From: Actinomycetes bacterium
GTDB taxonomy: Bacteria > Actinomycetota > Acidimicrobiia > Acidimicrobiales > JABEUL01
Assembly: GCA_021777355.1 (NCBI GenBank)
Contig: JAJYDO010000011.1
Location: forward strand, 1 to 48,441
Length of the DNA: 48,441 bases
Reading direction: 5' to 3'
Positions 38,826 through 47,825 of this stretch are shown piece after piece. The notes under the pieces are model-generated. The model was not told the DNA's origin. It saw only the letters and a program-made list of their open reading frames with translations, and did not search any database. Every line of letters begins with the position of its first letter. Within the stretch, counting starts at the first letter, position 1. Both the position numbers and the translations under genes were made by a program.

Positions 38826-40004
38826 TTAGCCGAGCCTCTCAATGATTGTGGCATTTGCCATTCCGCCGCCTTCGCACATTGTCTGGAGACCATAACGTCC
38901 GCCGGTTCGCTCCAGTTCACAAAGAAGAGTTGCCATCAGCTTGGCACCGGAACATCCAAGTGGATGCCCGAGGGCTATTGCCCCGCCATTTACATTGACC
39001 TTGGACATATCAGGGTGATGCTCTTTCTCCCAAGCTAAAACAACGGAAGCAAATGCTTCGTTAATCTCAACTAAATCAATGTCGTCTAGAGTCAATTTGG
39101 CTCGCTCTAATACTCTTGTAGTCGCAGGAATAGGACCTGTCAACATTGTTACGGGATCAACACCGGCAATCGCGAAAGTGTGGAATCTGGCTCTTGGCTT
39201 AAGACCGAGCGCATTTGCTTTTTCCTCGCTCATTATTAGGACAGCTGCTGCTCCGTCGGTAATTTGCGAGGAGTTTCCGGCAGTTACTTTGCCGTCTGGT
39301 TTAAATGCCGGCTTTAATGCACCTAGAGTCTCAGCTGTTGTTCCGGGACGAATGCCTTCATCTCTTGTTACCATTTCATCGGTGTCATTGCCCGAGTCGT
39401 CTTTTACCGCAACGGGAATGATCTCTCTTTCAAATCTCCCTTCTTCAGTGGCAGTCAGAGCTCTTTTTTGGCTTAGTGCTCCAAATCCATCAAGGTCTTC
39501 TCTAGATAGCCCCCACTTGTCTGCAATCATTTCGGCCGAAATCCCTTGAGGGACCAATCCTCCGGAAGCTGCATATCTTAGAGACATTCTTGATCCAAAT
39601 GGAAATCCAACTCCTTGTGAAATTGATGCGCCCATGGGAACCCGAGACATTGACTCTACCCCGGCAGCGATTACGACATCGTACGCTCCAGCAATTACTC
39701 CTTGAGCGCCAAAGTGTGCAGCTTGCTGACTAGAGCCGCATTGCCGGTCGATAGTAGTGCCGCAAACATCTTCCGGAAACCCTGCTGCAAGTGCCGCATT
39801 CCTTCCGATATTGAGCGACTGCTCACCAACCTGCATCACGCAGCCTGTAATAACATCTTCCACCAAGGCTGGATCGAGATCGTTTCGCTTCACTAAAGAT
39901 GACAGAACTTCGGCGAGAAGATCCGCCGGGTGCCAATTCTTTAGCTGTCCGTTTCTTTTGCCTCCCGCAGTTCTCACTGCATCGACAATTACTGCACTTG
40001 TCAT
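38826..40004 (-). CDS. Acetyl-CoA C-acetyl/acyltransferase (thiolase)
   Basis: [12 protein letters not shown] active-site Cys, [29 protein letters not shown]. Confidence 0.95.
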   Translation of the reverse strand: MTSAVIVDAVRTAGGKRNGQLKNWHPADLLAEVLSSLVKRNDLDPALVEDVITGCVMQVGEQSLNIGRNAALAAGFPEDVCGTTIDRQCGSSQQAAHFGAQGVIAGAYDVVIAAGVESMSRVPMGASISQGVGFPFGSRMSLRYAASGGLVPQGISAEMIADKWGLSREDLDGFGALSQKRALTATEEGRFEREIIPVAVKDDSGNDTDEMVTRDEGIRPGTTAETLGALKPAFKPDGKVTAGNSSQITDGAAAVLIMSEEKANALGLKPRARFHTFAIAGVDPVTMLTGPIPATTRVLERAKLTLDDIDLVEINEAFASVVLAWEKEHHPDMSKVNVNGGAIALGHPLGCSGAKLMATLLCELERTGGRYGLQTMCEGGGMANATIIERLG

Positions 40005-40080
40005 TTTATTTGTGCTCCTTCAAAGTCCTAAAGGCGAGCATTCCTACAAATTGTAGATACACCCGGGATAATTTCATAAA

Positions 40081-40094
40081 TGACCAATCGGTCA
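40081..40094. promoter_or_regulatory. TGACC-AATC-GGTCA dyad, candidate TetR-type operator upstream of the thiolase
   Basis: Read directly; 77 nt upstream of the thiolase start (40004, -); resembles TGACCNNNNGGTCA boxes of TetR regulators in lipid catabolism. Confidence 0.6.
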
Positions 40095-40430
40095 GTTATG
40101 ATTCTGCCACAAACTGACTTTAAAGTCAACTAGAAGTTCACTAAATAAGTTTGTTCTTTGGATATTTCGTGCTGGTTTTTGGAAATATCCCTGTTAAAGA
40201 GCCAATTTTCCCAATAGGTTAAGCTCTTGAATTCGAGAATTTGCGGGAAATTGAAATTTCCGCATCGAACTTGCGAAAGTTCCTGACGGCGTTTTTCGAC
40301 TTGGGCGCCATAGCGACTCAAATTTATATCTGCATAATTAGGCAAAAAGGCACTGGTCAGAGATATCTGTATTCAATATGTCGGGATTTTTATATGCACA
40401 AAATGTTTCATTTGAGCTAACGTTACAGGG

Positions 40431-40853
40431 GTGAAAAGCATGGATCGCTGGCTCGGCAACGGAGGCATGGAAATAATAGGCCTCATTGGGGGGGACTTCT
40501 CACTTTATGGGGTTGATGAGCACGGAAATGGCTGGGTGGAAGGCACTTGGCTGCCCAAAGAAGTAGCATGTAATCCCCACGGAACCGTCCAAGCCGGGGT
40601 CCACGCAGTGCTGCTAGACGCAGCCATGAATTTTGCGGCCAATACGGCATTAGACGGAAAAGACAGAACGAAAGCCACTTTGGAGATGAAAACTGAACTG
40701 CTTCGTCCGGCGTCGGCAGGCAAAAGCTACCGTTTTCGAGGAGAGACTGTCAGGCTGGCTAGGCAAGTTGCATTCACTCAGGCTGTAGTTGTAGATGAAT
40801 CAGAACGACCTGTCAGCAGATCTTCCGGAACATTCTTGTTGCACAGAGAATAG
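40431..40853 (+). CDS. PaaI family (hotdog-fold) thioesterase
   Basis: CNPHGTVQAGVHAVLLDAAMNFAANTAL, TLEMKTELLRPASAGKSYRFRGETVRLARQVAFTQAVVVD. Confidence 0.85.
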   Translation: MKSMDRWLGNGGMEIIGLIGGDFSLYGVDEHGNGWVEGTWLPKEVACNPHGTVQAGVHAVLLDAAMNFAANTALDGKDRTKATLEMKTELLRPASAGKSYRFRGETVRLARQVAFTQAVVVDESERPVSRSSGTFLLHRE

Positions 40854-40879
40854 ATTCTTCTAAAGGATAAAGTTTGATT

Positions 40880-40911
40880 GGAATGTTTGGCTGGTCGGAA
40901 TGTTTGGCTGG
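40880..40911. repeat. Tandem direct repeat GGAATGTTTGGCTGG x2 (2-nt spacer)
   Basis: Identical 15-mers at 40880..40894 and 40897..40911 between the thioesterase and the next CDS. Confidence 0.85.
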
Positions 40912-40943
40912 CATCAAAGGCAAAAATGAGTAAAACTAAGTAA

Positions 40944-41372
40944 ATGGGAACAGACATTACTAATTCAGGAGATGACTCATTAAACTTTGACATGATTGCT
41001 GCATCCATCCGAGCAGATGCAGGGGATTTAGGAACATTTCTTGACGTGTTGGGAGGAAAGCTTTTGGCCACACTTCCTGACCACGTAGAAATTCAGGCTC
41101 CAAAAAAGCACAAGTTTTTCAAAAAAAATGAAGCCCCAGCAGACTCTTTTGGAGCTGAATCCATAACTGCTCAAATCGGTGACGAGCGCTACTTAATAAA
41201 ACGCAATGGCTCGTCTTATAAAGCACTCATCGCTCAAGAAGTTAGAGGGATAAATTTAAAAACCGAAGAAGTTGAACTCGACGAGTGGATAACCAGGCTT
41301 TCAAATTGTTTGGCAGAGTTAGCCGCCAAAAATGCCAAAGCCAGGCAAGCCCTCCAAGGACTTATTACATAG
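40944..41372 (+). CDS. Hypothetical protein
   Basis: 142 aa soluble-looking ORF with no overlapping competitor of better quality; actinobacteria-like composition. Confidence 0.65.
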   Translation: MGTDITNSGDDSLNFDMIAASIRADAGDLGTFLDVLGGKLLATLPDHVEIQAPKKHKFFKKNEAPADSFGAESITAQIGDERYLIKRNGSSYKALIAQEVRGINLKTEEVELDEWITRLSNCLAELAAKNAKARQALQGLIT

Positions 41373-41510
41373 CATTGGCCAAACTACTTTCTAATTAATT
41401 GATTTGAGCGGGTTGTCGAATCTTGAAAATGATCAAGTTCTAAAGATCGTCAGAATTTCACTTAAGGTTCCGGTGCATTCTGAAATTTAGGGTGGTAATT
41501 TGAGATTAAA

Positions 41511-41534
41511 TACAACCTCATTACTTAGGTTGTA
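41511..41534. promoter_or_regulatory. Inverted repeat TACAACCT-8 nt-AGGTTGTA upstream of the secreted repeat protein
   Basis: Perfect 8-bp arms read directly; 55 nt before the preferred GTG start at 41590. Confidence 0.5.
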
Positions 41535-41589
41535 AACAAATGGGCAGAACTTTCCAGTGCTTATTTGTCAAGCTAAGAGGAAACATTTG

Positions 41590-42309
41590 GTGAGTCGAAT
41601 GGTTAAGCGTATATCAGCACTTGTGTCTACTGCGTGTTTGTTGACATCTCTTCTTTGGGCAGCAAGCGTAGTTGAGCGGCCCAGCACTGCCGGAGCACTT
41701 TCGCCGGGGTGGACTGTGGAAGGTCAAACAAACCTCAACCCAAATGCTTTTAATTCGGTCTCCTGTCCAAGCACTCGGGTGTGTTATGCCGTAGAAGCAT
41801 CCAATAATTCCAGTGAAATCCTAAAAACACAGAACTTAGGAGCTTCTTGGACATCAAGTTCCATTCCCTTTCAACCTCATATTGGAGGCGCGCAGATATC
41901 CTGCGTATCTGTTACGGAGTGTTATGCAGTTTTTTATCGCCTTTCAGACCCGGAATTTGGCATAAGCGGAATTACTTCTTTCTTTGCAACAACTGACTCC
42001 GGGAACACTTGGACGGAAGAATCTTCACCGGGACCAAATTTCTGGCAACTTTCTTGCACCGGCCCGGGAGTCTGTATGGCGGCAACTTCTGTTTCAATGT
42101 CAACATCCTCTTTGGGATTGACTGAAACCACCGATGGCGGGATTGATTGGACTCAGTCGAATCTTTCCATAGCCAGTTACAGCGACAATTTCACCGCATT
42201 TTCATGTTCCAGTTCAACTCAGTGCATCTTTTTATCTGCGGCCCCTATTACCTGTCATACTCAAATGGAAGTTGGAGCGCTTCACTTGCCACTGGGAATG
42301 CTTTTTTAG
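41590..42309 (+). CDS. Secreted Cys-paired BNR/Ycf48-like repeat protein, N-terminal fragment in frame 1 (frame change near 42229)
   Basis: AGAGG SD before GTG 41590; signal peptide VKRISALVSTACLLTSLLWAASVVERPSTAGA; SCPSTRVCYAV, TTDSGNTW and TTDGGIDW repeats. In-frame homology ends near CIFL. Confidence 0.75.
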   Translation: MSRMVKRISALVSTACLLTSLLWAASVVERPSTAGALSPGWTVEGQTNLNPNAFNSVSCPSTRVCYAVEASNNSSEILKTQNLGASWTSSSIPFQPHIGGAQISCVSVTECYAVFYRLSDPEFGISGITSFFATTDSGNTWTEESSPGPNFWQLSCTGPGVCMAATSVSMSTSSLGLTETTDGGIDWTQSNLSIASYSDNFTAFSCSSSTQCIFLSAAPITCHTQMEVGALHLPLGMLF

Positions 42310-45300
42310 AAAATGGTAGTTGCGCTGTTGGAACAAACTACTGCGTTGGATTCGGAACAAATTCCTCCAATGTTCCTGGCCTGTTTGCATCAACTGACGG
42401 AGGAAACAGTTGGGTTGATCAGCCAGCAACTAATGGGTATTTATTTTTTCAAATAAGTTGTTATTCTGCAATTTCGTGCTTTGCAATTGATTGCGATGGA
42501 GGCTCTATAAGAGTCGCTCAAACGTCGGATGGTGTGACCTGGACAGTGACAGATGTGCTGCCAATATCAAGGATAACCCTTGATTCATTATCTTGCTACT
42601 CAACTTCATGTATGTTGGTCGGTGCAAATAATGCTTCAGAGCCTATTGCAATTGTGTCCAGTAATGACGGAAGCACGTGGACCAGCATTGGAGTTTCAAC
42701 TTCAAACACAGTTTCGACTTTAAGCTCAGAAAGTTGTGCATCCACATTGTGTGTGGCTGCCGGAGGAAATAGTTTAGAAGTATCTAAAGACAGTGGGAGT
42801 TCTTGGAGTTTGGCTTCGCTTTCTTCAAATCTAAGTAGTGCGCAGTTCAATTCGGTATCTTGTCCGAGTGTACTTACTTGCTATATTGCTGGGTCACTGT
42901 CAGGATTGCCTCTTGTAATTTCAAGCTTTGACGGTGGTAATTCTTGGACATCACAAATCTTGTCTATTCCAATATCAGGAATTTCTTCTAGCTCACTAGT
43001 TTCAATTAGCTGCCCTGAATCTTCAAGTTGCATGGTAATAGGTAATTTTACCGGCTCTTCAATGAATGGAAGTGTTGTATTCTCAACTACTAATTCTGGA
43101 GTTAATTGGAATTACAGTTCATCATTTGAAGCTAATGGTATAACTTCGGTCAATTCAGTATCGTGTCCGGCAACCGGAGTTTGCTGGGTTACTAGGGGAT
43201 CGATAAATGCTTTCGAAACCAAAGATAACGGGGCGACTTGGACTTCTGTTTTTATAACAATCGGCATTAACAATAGCGCAACGGTGACAGACGGAGTCTG
43301 CCCGACTGTTACCAAATGTTATTTTTTCGATACTACCAATTTTGAAGTAATAACTTGGAATAATGGTTCGGAATCAGTACACTTCATTCCGATGTCTGCC
43401 TCCACTTCGCCGGCAATGTCTGTCACAATGTCCTGTCCGTCGAGTACTTCTTGCTTTATTGCCTTTAACTCATCAATTTTTATTTCTCCACCAACTTCGG
43501 AGATTCTAAGCACGACAGATGGGGGCAATAGTTTCCAAGTGGGATTAGGACCTGGCCAAATTAACGGAATACCCTTTGGGCAAATCACTTCAATTTCATG
43601 CGTCACTAATACGCAGTGTCAAGTTATCGGAGAAAGCTATGAGCAGGTATTTCTCGGGTTAAATGTGACAAATCCGAGTGCTCCAACTTCAGTAGTTGCC
43701 ACATCGCAAGTCCAAGGCGCCCAAATTTCATGGACCGCCCCTATCACAGATGGAGGAATGGGGATCTCGTCATATATTGTGACAGGCACAAATCTGACGA
43801 CGGGAACAATAATTGGATCCGTTCAGGCAAGTGGCTCACCGCCGGTTACCGCTGCGTCCTTTTCAGGGCTAGTGCCCGGTGATTTATACTCATTTTCCGT
43901 TGTGGCTAAGAACTCGTATTTCTCAAGTCCACCTTCACAAGCTTCCGCGCCTGTGCTAATACCTCCCGCTATCACTAGCATTTCTCCAAGTTTTGGTCCA
44001 GCTTCCGGAGGAACTGCAGTAACTATTACCGGAATTGGTTTGTCAGGTGTCACTGGTGTTGTATTCGGAGGCGGTGGTTATGGGGGGAATGCCACTTCAT
44101 TTACGATAATCAACAGCACTACAATTTCTGCGGTTTCACCGCCTTTTATAAGCGGCTTTGTAGGTCTCGAGTTAATCAATGCAGGAGGCTACTCTCAAAA
44201 TGTTGCGGCCGGTCAATTTCAATATTATTCCCCGAACCAACCCGTAGTATCTGGCGTGTCTCCAAATATTTCACCACTGTCTGGTGGCAGGCAGGTAAAT
44301 ATTTATGGGATAAATTTTGCTGGGGCAACTCAAGTAAATATCGGGACTACTGCGGTTTCAAATTTTACTATTGCTTCAAATAATGAGATCACATTCGTTA
44401 CCCCTCCTGTTCTTTCTGCCCGAGTGACCGACGTTTCAGTCACAACTCCGTATGGAAGCTCATCTAGCTGGAATCCAGACCACTTGATATTTCAAGATGG
44501 TGGAATATATACTCCGGTCAATTTGACAAGAATCGTCGACACAAGAATAGGAGCTTCAGATCCAAGCACCTATGCCGGTGAGACACTTGGGCTTTCAGGT
44601 AATTCAGAAACTTTAAGTGTCCCTGTTGTTGGTGCTGGCAGTGACCAGGTTCCAATCGGAGCAACTGCAGTGGTATTAAATATAACTGCGCTTAGTCCGA
44701 CAAGTTCCGGGTATTTGACGGTTTATCCTGGAGGCGATCCTATTCCTGGGACGTCAACTCTTAATTTTACTTCGGGCGAGTATGCAGTAGCCAACATGGT
44801 AGAAATCGGATTAGGTTCCGGTGGATCAATTGACATTACAAACTTCAAGGGTGCTGTTGATGTTTTGGTAGACGTCGAAGGATACTTCTCGGTTCCCAAT
44901 TCTGCAAACTCTCCTGGATTATATAATTCGCTCGACCCAATCAGAATCGCCGATACAAGGATGGGAGCTACCGATCCCCCTACCTACGCTGGGCAAACAC
45001 TGACTGGAGGTGGAACCGATGTTTTCCAAGTTGACGGGATGGGATCTAGCGTAAATGGGCTTCCTCAAAATAATGTTTCAGCAGTAGTTGTCAATTTGAC
45101 TGTCACAAATGTGACCTCTGATGGCTTCGCAACCATTTATCCAGACGGCACCTCAAAGCCGAATGGATCAACACTAAATATGATTCCTGGGAATGTGGTA
45201 ACAAATCGCTCCATTGTTCCTGTTGGATCAGATGGAAAGATTGATGTTTTCTGCAATGTCGGATGCGACTTAATCGTGGATATCTCTGGTTGGTTCACTG

Positions 45301-45740
45301 GAGACCTGCCGGGAGGCTCAGGTGATCTTTTTGTTCCAACCACTCCAACACGGGAGGCTGATAGTCGTCCGAATTCTGGACTATGGGATGCTGGTACCTT
45401 ATTTGGATTCTATGGCGGTTCCCAAGGCGGGCTTTCATACCCAATTAATCTTGAGATTTTGATAAGAGATCCTTCGTTGCCATCCAATACAGATGCTGTA
45501 GTGCTAAATGTTACTGTAACTGACGTCTGGGGGCCTGGTTATCTAACCTTGTGGCCTTATGATTACCCAGTTCCACAAACATCGGATATGAACTGGAGCT
45601 CTGGGCAAACAGTGGCAAATCTTGTTATTGCAAAATTAGGTTCCTACTATGGTTTTGGAGTTCCCGATGTATCGATGGCAGCCAACATGGAGGCTATGAC
45701 AGTAGTGGATGTTACGGGATACTACCTGCCGGTATTGTAA
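42147..45740 (+). CDS. Secreted BNR/Ycf48-like repeat protein with FnIII, IPT/TIG and three C-terminal actinobacterial 'DTR...GYLTVYP...VEGYF' repeats (continuation in another frame of the preceding ORF)
   Basis: Repeats SCPSVLTCYIAG / SSFDGGNSW; FnIII-like NPSAPTSVVATSQVQGAQISWTAP; two IPT-like ITSISPSFGPASGGTAVTITG / VSGVSPNISPLSGGRQVNIYG; C-terminal RIVDTRIG..., RIADTRMG..., TREADSRPN... blocks. The first ~35 aa (MDSVESFHSQ...) are probably out-of-frame translation of the upstream ORF. Confidence 0.85.
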   Translation: MDSVESFHSQLQRQFHRIFMFQFNSVHLFICGPYYLSYSNGSWSASLATGNAFLENGSCAVGTNYCVGFGTNSSNVPGLFASTDGGNSWVDQPATNGYLFFQISCYSAISCFAIDCDGGSIRVAQTSDGVTWTVTDVLPISRITLDSLSCYSTSCMLVGANNASEPIAIVSSNDGSTWTSIGVSTSNTVSTLSSESCASTLCVAAGGNSLEVSKDSGSSWSLASLSSNLSSAQFNSVSCPSVLTCYIAGSLSGLPLVISSFDGGNSWTSQILSIPISGISSSSLVSISCPESSSCMVIGNFTGSSMNGSVVFSTTNSGVNWNYSSSFEANGITSVNSVSCPATGVCWVTRGSINAFETKDNGATWTSVFITIGINNSATVTDGVCPTVTKCYFFDTTNFEVITWNNGSESVHFIPMSASTSPAMSVTMSCPSSTSCFIAFNSSIFISPPTSEILSTTDGGNSFQVGLGPGQINGIPFGQITSISCVTNTQCQVIGESYEQVFLGLNVTNPSAPTSVVATSQVQGAQISWTAPITDGGMGISSYIVTGTNLTTGTIIGSVQASGSPPVTAASFSGLVPGDLYSFSVVAKNSYFSSPPSQASAPVLIPPAITSISPSFGPASGGTAVTITGIGLSGVTGVVFGGGGYGGNATSFTIINSTTISAVSPPFISGFVGLELINAGGYSQNVAAGQFQYYSPNQPVVSGVSPNISPLSGGRQVNIYGINFAGATQVNIGTTAVSNFTIASNNEITFVTPPVLSARVTDVSVTTPYGSSSSWNPDHLIFQDGGIYTPVNLTRIVDTRIGASDPSTYAGETLGLSGNSETLSVPVVGAGSDQVPIGATAVVLNITALSPTSSGYLTVYPGGDPIPGTSTLNFTSGEYAVANMVEIGLGSGGSIDITNFKGAVDVLVDVEGYFSVPNSANSPGLYNSLDPIRIADTRMGATDPPTYAGQTLTGGGTDVFQVDGMGSSVNGLPQNNVSAVVVNLTVTNVTSDGFATIYPDGTSKPNGSTLNMIPGNVVTNRSIVPVGSDGKIDVFCNVGCDLIVDISGWFTGDLPGGSGDLFVPTTPTREADSRPNSGLWDAGTLFGFYGGSQGGLSYPINLEILIRDPSLPSNTDAVVLNVTVTDVWGPGYLTLWPYDYPVPQTSDMNWSSGQTVANLVIAKLGSYYGFGVPDVSMAANMEAMTVVDVTGYYLPVL

Positions 45741-46029
45741 AGACATAAATTTAGTTGCTCAAACTTAAATTTACAATTCTGATATTTCCCAAGCTTCGAA
45801 AATAACGGCCCTTCATTTCTTCAGCCTAATTTAACCTCTAATTGCTTATTTGATTCTGGCTGGTTGAGGTAATAACATTACAGCTGGGAAAAGCGTTAAC
45901 GTGGATGCCCTGGCGAATCATAGTGTGATTTGCGAAACTCTCCTACCTAAACTGTGCGCCATATTCGATTAGTTCCTTTTAGTCCAGATGCATTGTGTTG
46001 TTAGGCGACTCTCTAAATGATTACAACAA

Positions 46030-46236
46030 GTGTGGTTTAGGCCATTGATGGTGAGGATGCAAGGATATTCGGTACCTGTTGGATGTGAATTGGCCGCCTA
46101 TAACGCGAAAGAGCAACCATCACTGGAGACTAATGGCGATTTGGTTATCAGTTATAACGTTATAGGTTGCCCATGGGCACCAAATGGGAATAACTATCGA
46201 CCAAGATTCCTGATTTTATCTAGCAGTTCGGCGTAA
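46030..46236 (+). pseudogene. Possible C-terminal remnant of a secreted hydrolase-like protein (ETNGDLVISYNV...YRPRFLIL)
   Basis: 68 aa ORF immediately preceded by an in-frame TGA (46018); the sequence has the look of a domain C-terminus, with no signal peptide, SD or N-terminus. Confidence 0.35.
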
Positions 46237-46255
46237 AAAGGAATAAAATTAATCT

Positions 46256-47674
46256 ATGAGATCCTTTCTTTTAAAGAAACTCAGCTGGGCAACTAAGTCC
46301 AAGAGGATGCTTTTCATAACTTCGGTGGGAGTAATTGTAAGCATTGTAGTAATAGTTACAATCACTTCAATCATTTCAAGTCCCACGCAAAAAGATGCCA
46401 GGTCAATAACTTCAACCAGCAGTAATCAATCTGCTTCGTCAACGTCTACTTCCTTAGGGACTACTGATTCAAGCACTACTACTTCAACGAATACAACAAC
46501 ATCAACCTCTAACGGATCAACAACAACGATTCAATCAACTTCTACGACTACAGAACCCCCGCTACCGAGTTGGCATAACGTCGTGCCTTCTACTGGTGTG
46601 AGTATGTTTTCAAATTTGGCGATTACTGGTCTCTCGTGCCCCACTCTGACATTTTGTGTTGCTACGGCCAAACCAGGAGCTCCGACTGTAGGTAATTCAG
46701 TGGTTTATGTGAGCAACAATTTCGGAGAGTCTTGGAGCACAAAACAATTTAGCAACCAAGAGCTGTCGTCACTTACTTGTTTATCGTCGACGACATGTCT
46801 CGTTGTTGGTGAGGCTTACTTGAATTCCAAGCAATCTGATGTAGAGTATCGGACAACTGATAGCGGGCAAAATTGGCAGTCAATCGCACTTTCATCGTCG
46901 TTTTTTGACGCCTCAATTATCTACTGTGAATATGGAACTCAAGTTTGCTTGCTGTTCGGTGGAAATTCTTCTTCAAATTATTCGAATAGCTACTTAGCTA
47001 AATCTACTGATGGCGGGTTAACCTGGATGTCGGATATTGCAACTGGGACTATGCTCGCTGGCATTGACGTAACTGGCATATCCTGTCTCGATCAAAGTAG
47101 GTGCGTTATAGCTGGATACAGTGATATATACTCGCAACCAGGACCTTCACCAGACTGGCAACCAGGGAGTGATTATAGCTACGAAGCTTTTACGATCGAT
47201 GGCGGACAAACTTGGACTAACAACACAAATATGGGTAATTATGGCACAGTATACGCCGTACGGTGCCCGACAAGTGGAAGCACATGTTGGATGATAGTCG
47301 CGTACCCATCAGATGGGAGTGCTTCAGGAACAAGTTCGTGGGCGCCAGTGAGCCCAGTAGTGGAACAGATACAGTTTTCAGCTACAGGCGTTACAGTCAA
47401 TGATACGCCGGAAGTTCCTTCAGCAGTATCTGGTGAGGGTGGCGTTCTAGGCACCTTCCTTGCTTGCAACGCTAGCGCCTGTCTATTCCCTACCGAATCT
47501 GAAATTGATTCGGTTACGATGACCGGACAACCGAGTTTTAGTTCTGTATCGGCTAACAGCTTGACAAATGACAATACCGTCGTAGGTGCTTGTGTTGAAG
47601 ACGGACCTCAATGCCTAATCTTAGGGACCATCAGAAATGGAACCCCACAGAATGTCGAAGTAGCCTTTAGTTGA
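46256..47674 (+). CDS. Membrane-anchored Ser/Thr-rich stalk protein with Cys-paired BNR/Ycf48-like repeats (paralogue of 41590..45740)
   Basis: N-terminal TM (MLFITSVGVIVSIVVIVTITSIIS), STSTTTST stalk, then LSCPTLTFCVAT, LTCLSSTTCLVVGEA, TTDSGQNW, STDGGLTW, IDGGQTW. Confidence 0.82.
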   Translation: MRSFLLKKLSWATKSKRMLFITSVGVIVSIVVIVTITSIISSPTQKDARSITSTSSNQSASSTSTSLGTTDSSTTTSTNTTTSTSNGSTTTIQSTSTTTEPPLPSWHNVVPSTGVSMFSNLAITGLSCPTLTFCVATAKPGAPTVGNSVVYVSNNFGESWSTKQFSNQELSSLTCLSSTTCLVVGEAYLNSKQSDVEYRTTDSGQNWQSIALSSSFFDASIIYCEYGTQVCLLFGGNSSSNYSNSYLAKSTDGGLTWMSDIATGTMLAGIDVTGISCLDQSRCVIAGYSDIYSQPGPSPDWQPGSDYSYEAFTIDGGQTWTNNTNMGNYGTVYAVRCPTSGSTCWMIVAYPSDGSASGTSSWAPVSPVVEQIQFSATGVTVNDTPEVPSAVSGEGGVLGTFLACNASACLFPTESEIDSVTMTGQPSFSSVSANSLTNDNTVVGACVEDGPQCLILGTIRNGTPQNVEVAFS

Positions 47675-47733
47675 ATAAGTAGTTAAATCGCCTCAATGCG
47701 AAAGGGCCCAAGAAAGTGCAGGCCTCGCTAATT

Positions 47734-47757
47734 TCAACTACTAACTTTAGTAGTTGA
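47734..47757. terminator. Near-perfect palindrome TCAACTACTAA-CT-TTAGTAGTTGA between convergent genes; candidate bidirectional terminator
   Basis: 11-bp perfect arms with a 2-nt centre, located between CDS ends at 47674 (+) and 47826 (-); no strong T-tract. Confidence 0.5.
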
Positions 47758-47825
47758 TCCATTCTCCACTCATGAGAAAGTGACACTTCTATCATCATTG
47801 ACCCTACTTCCTCGAGAAGCCGTAC

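Noticed and set aside
39079-39549. Antisense 156-aa ORF over the thiolase
   Set aside because: Shadow ORF of a conserved thiolase.
40130-40345. 71-aa minus-strand ORF in the thiolase/thioesterase gap
   Set aside because: Composition and lack of SD do not support coding; the region is better described by its inverted repeats.
46430-46560. ACT/ACA/TCA-rich repeats that look like a microsatellite
   Set aside because: They encode the Ser/Thr-rich stalk of the 46256 protein; ordinary low-complexity linker.
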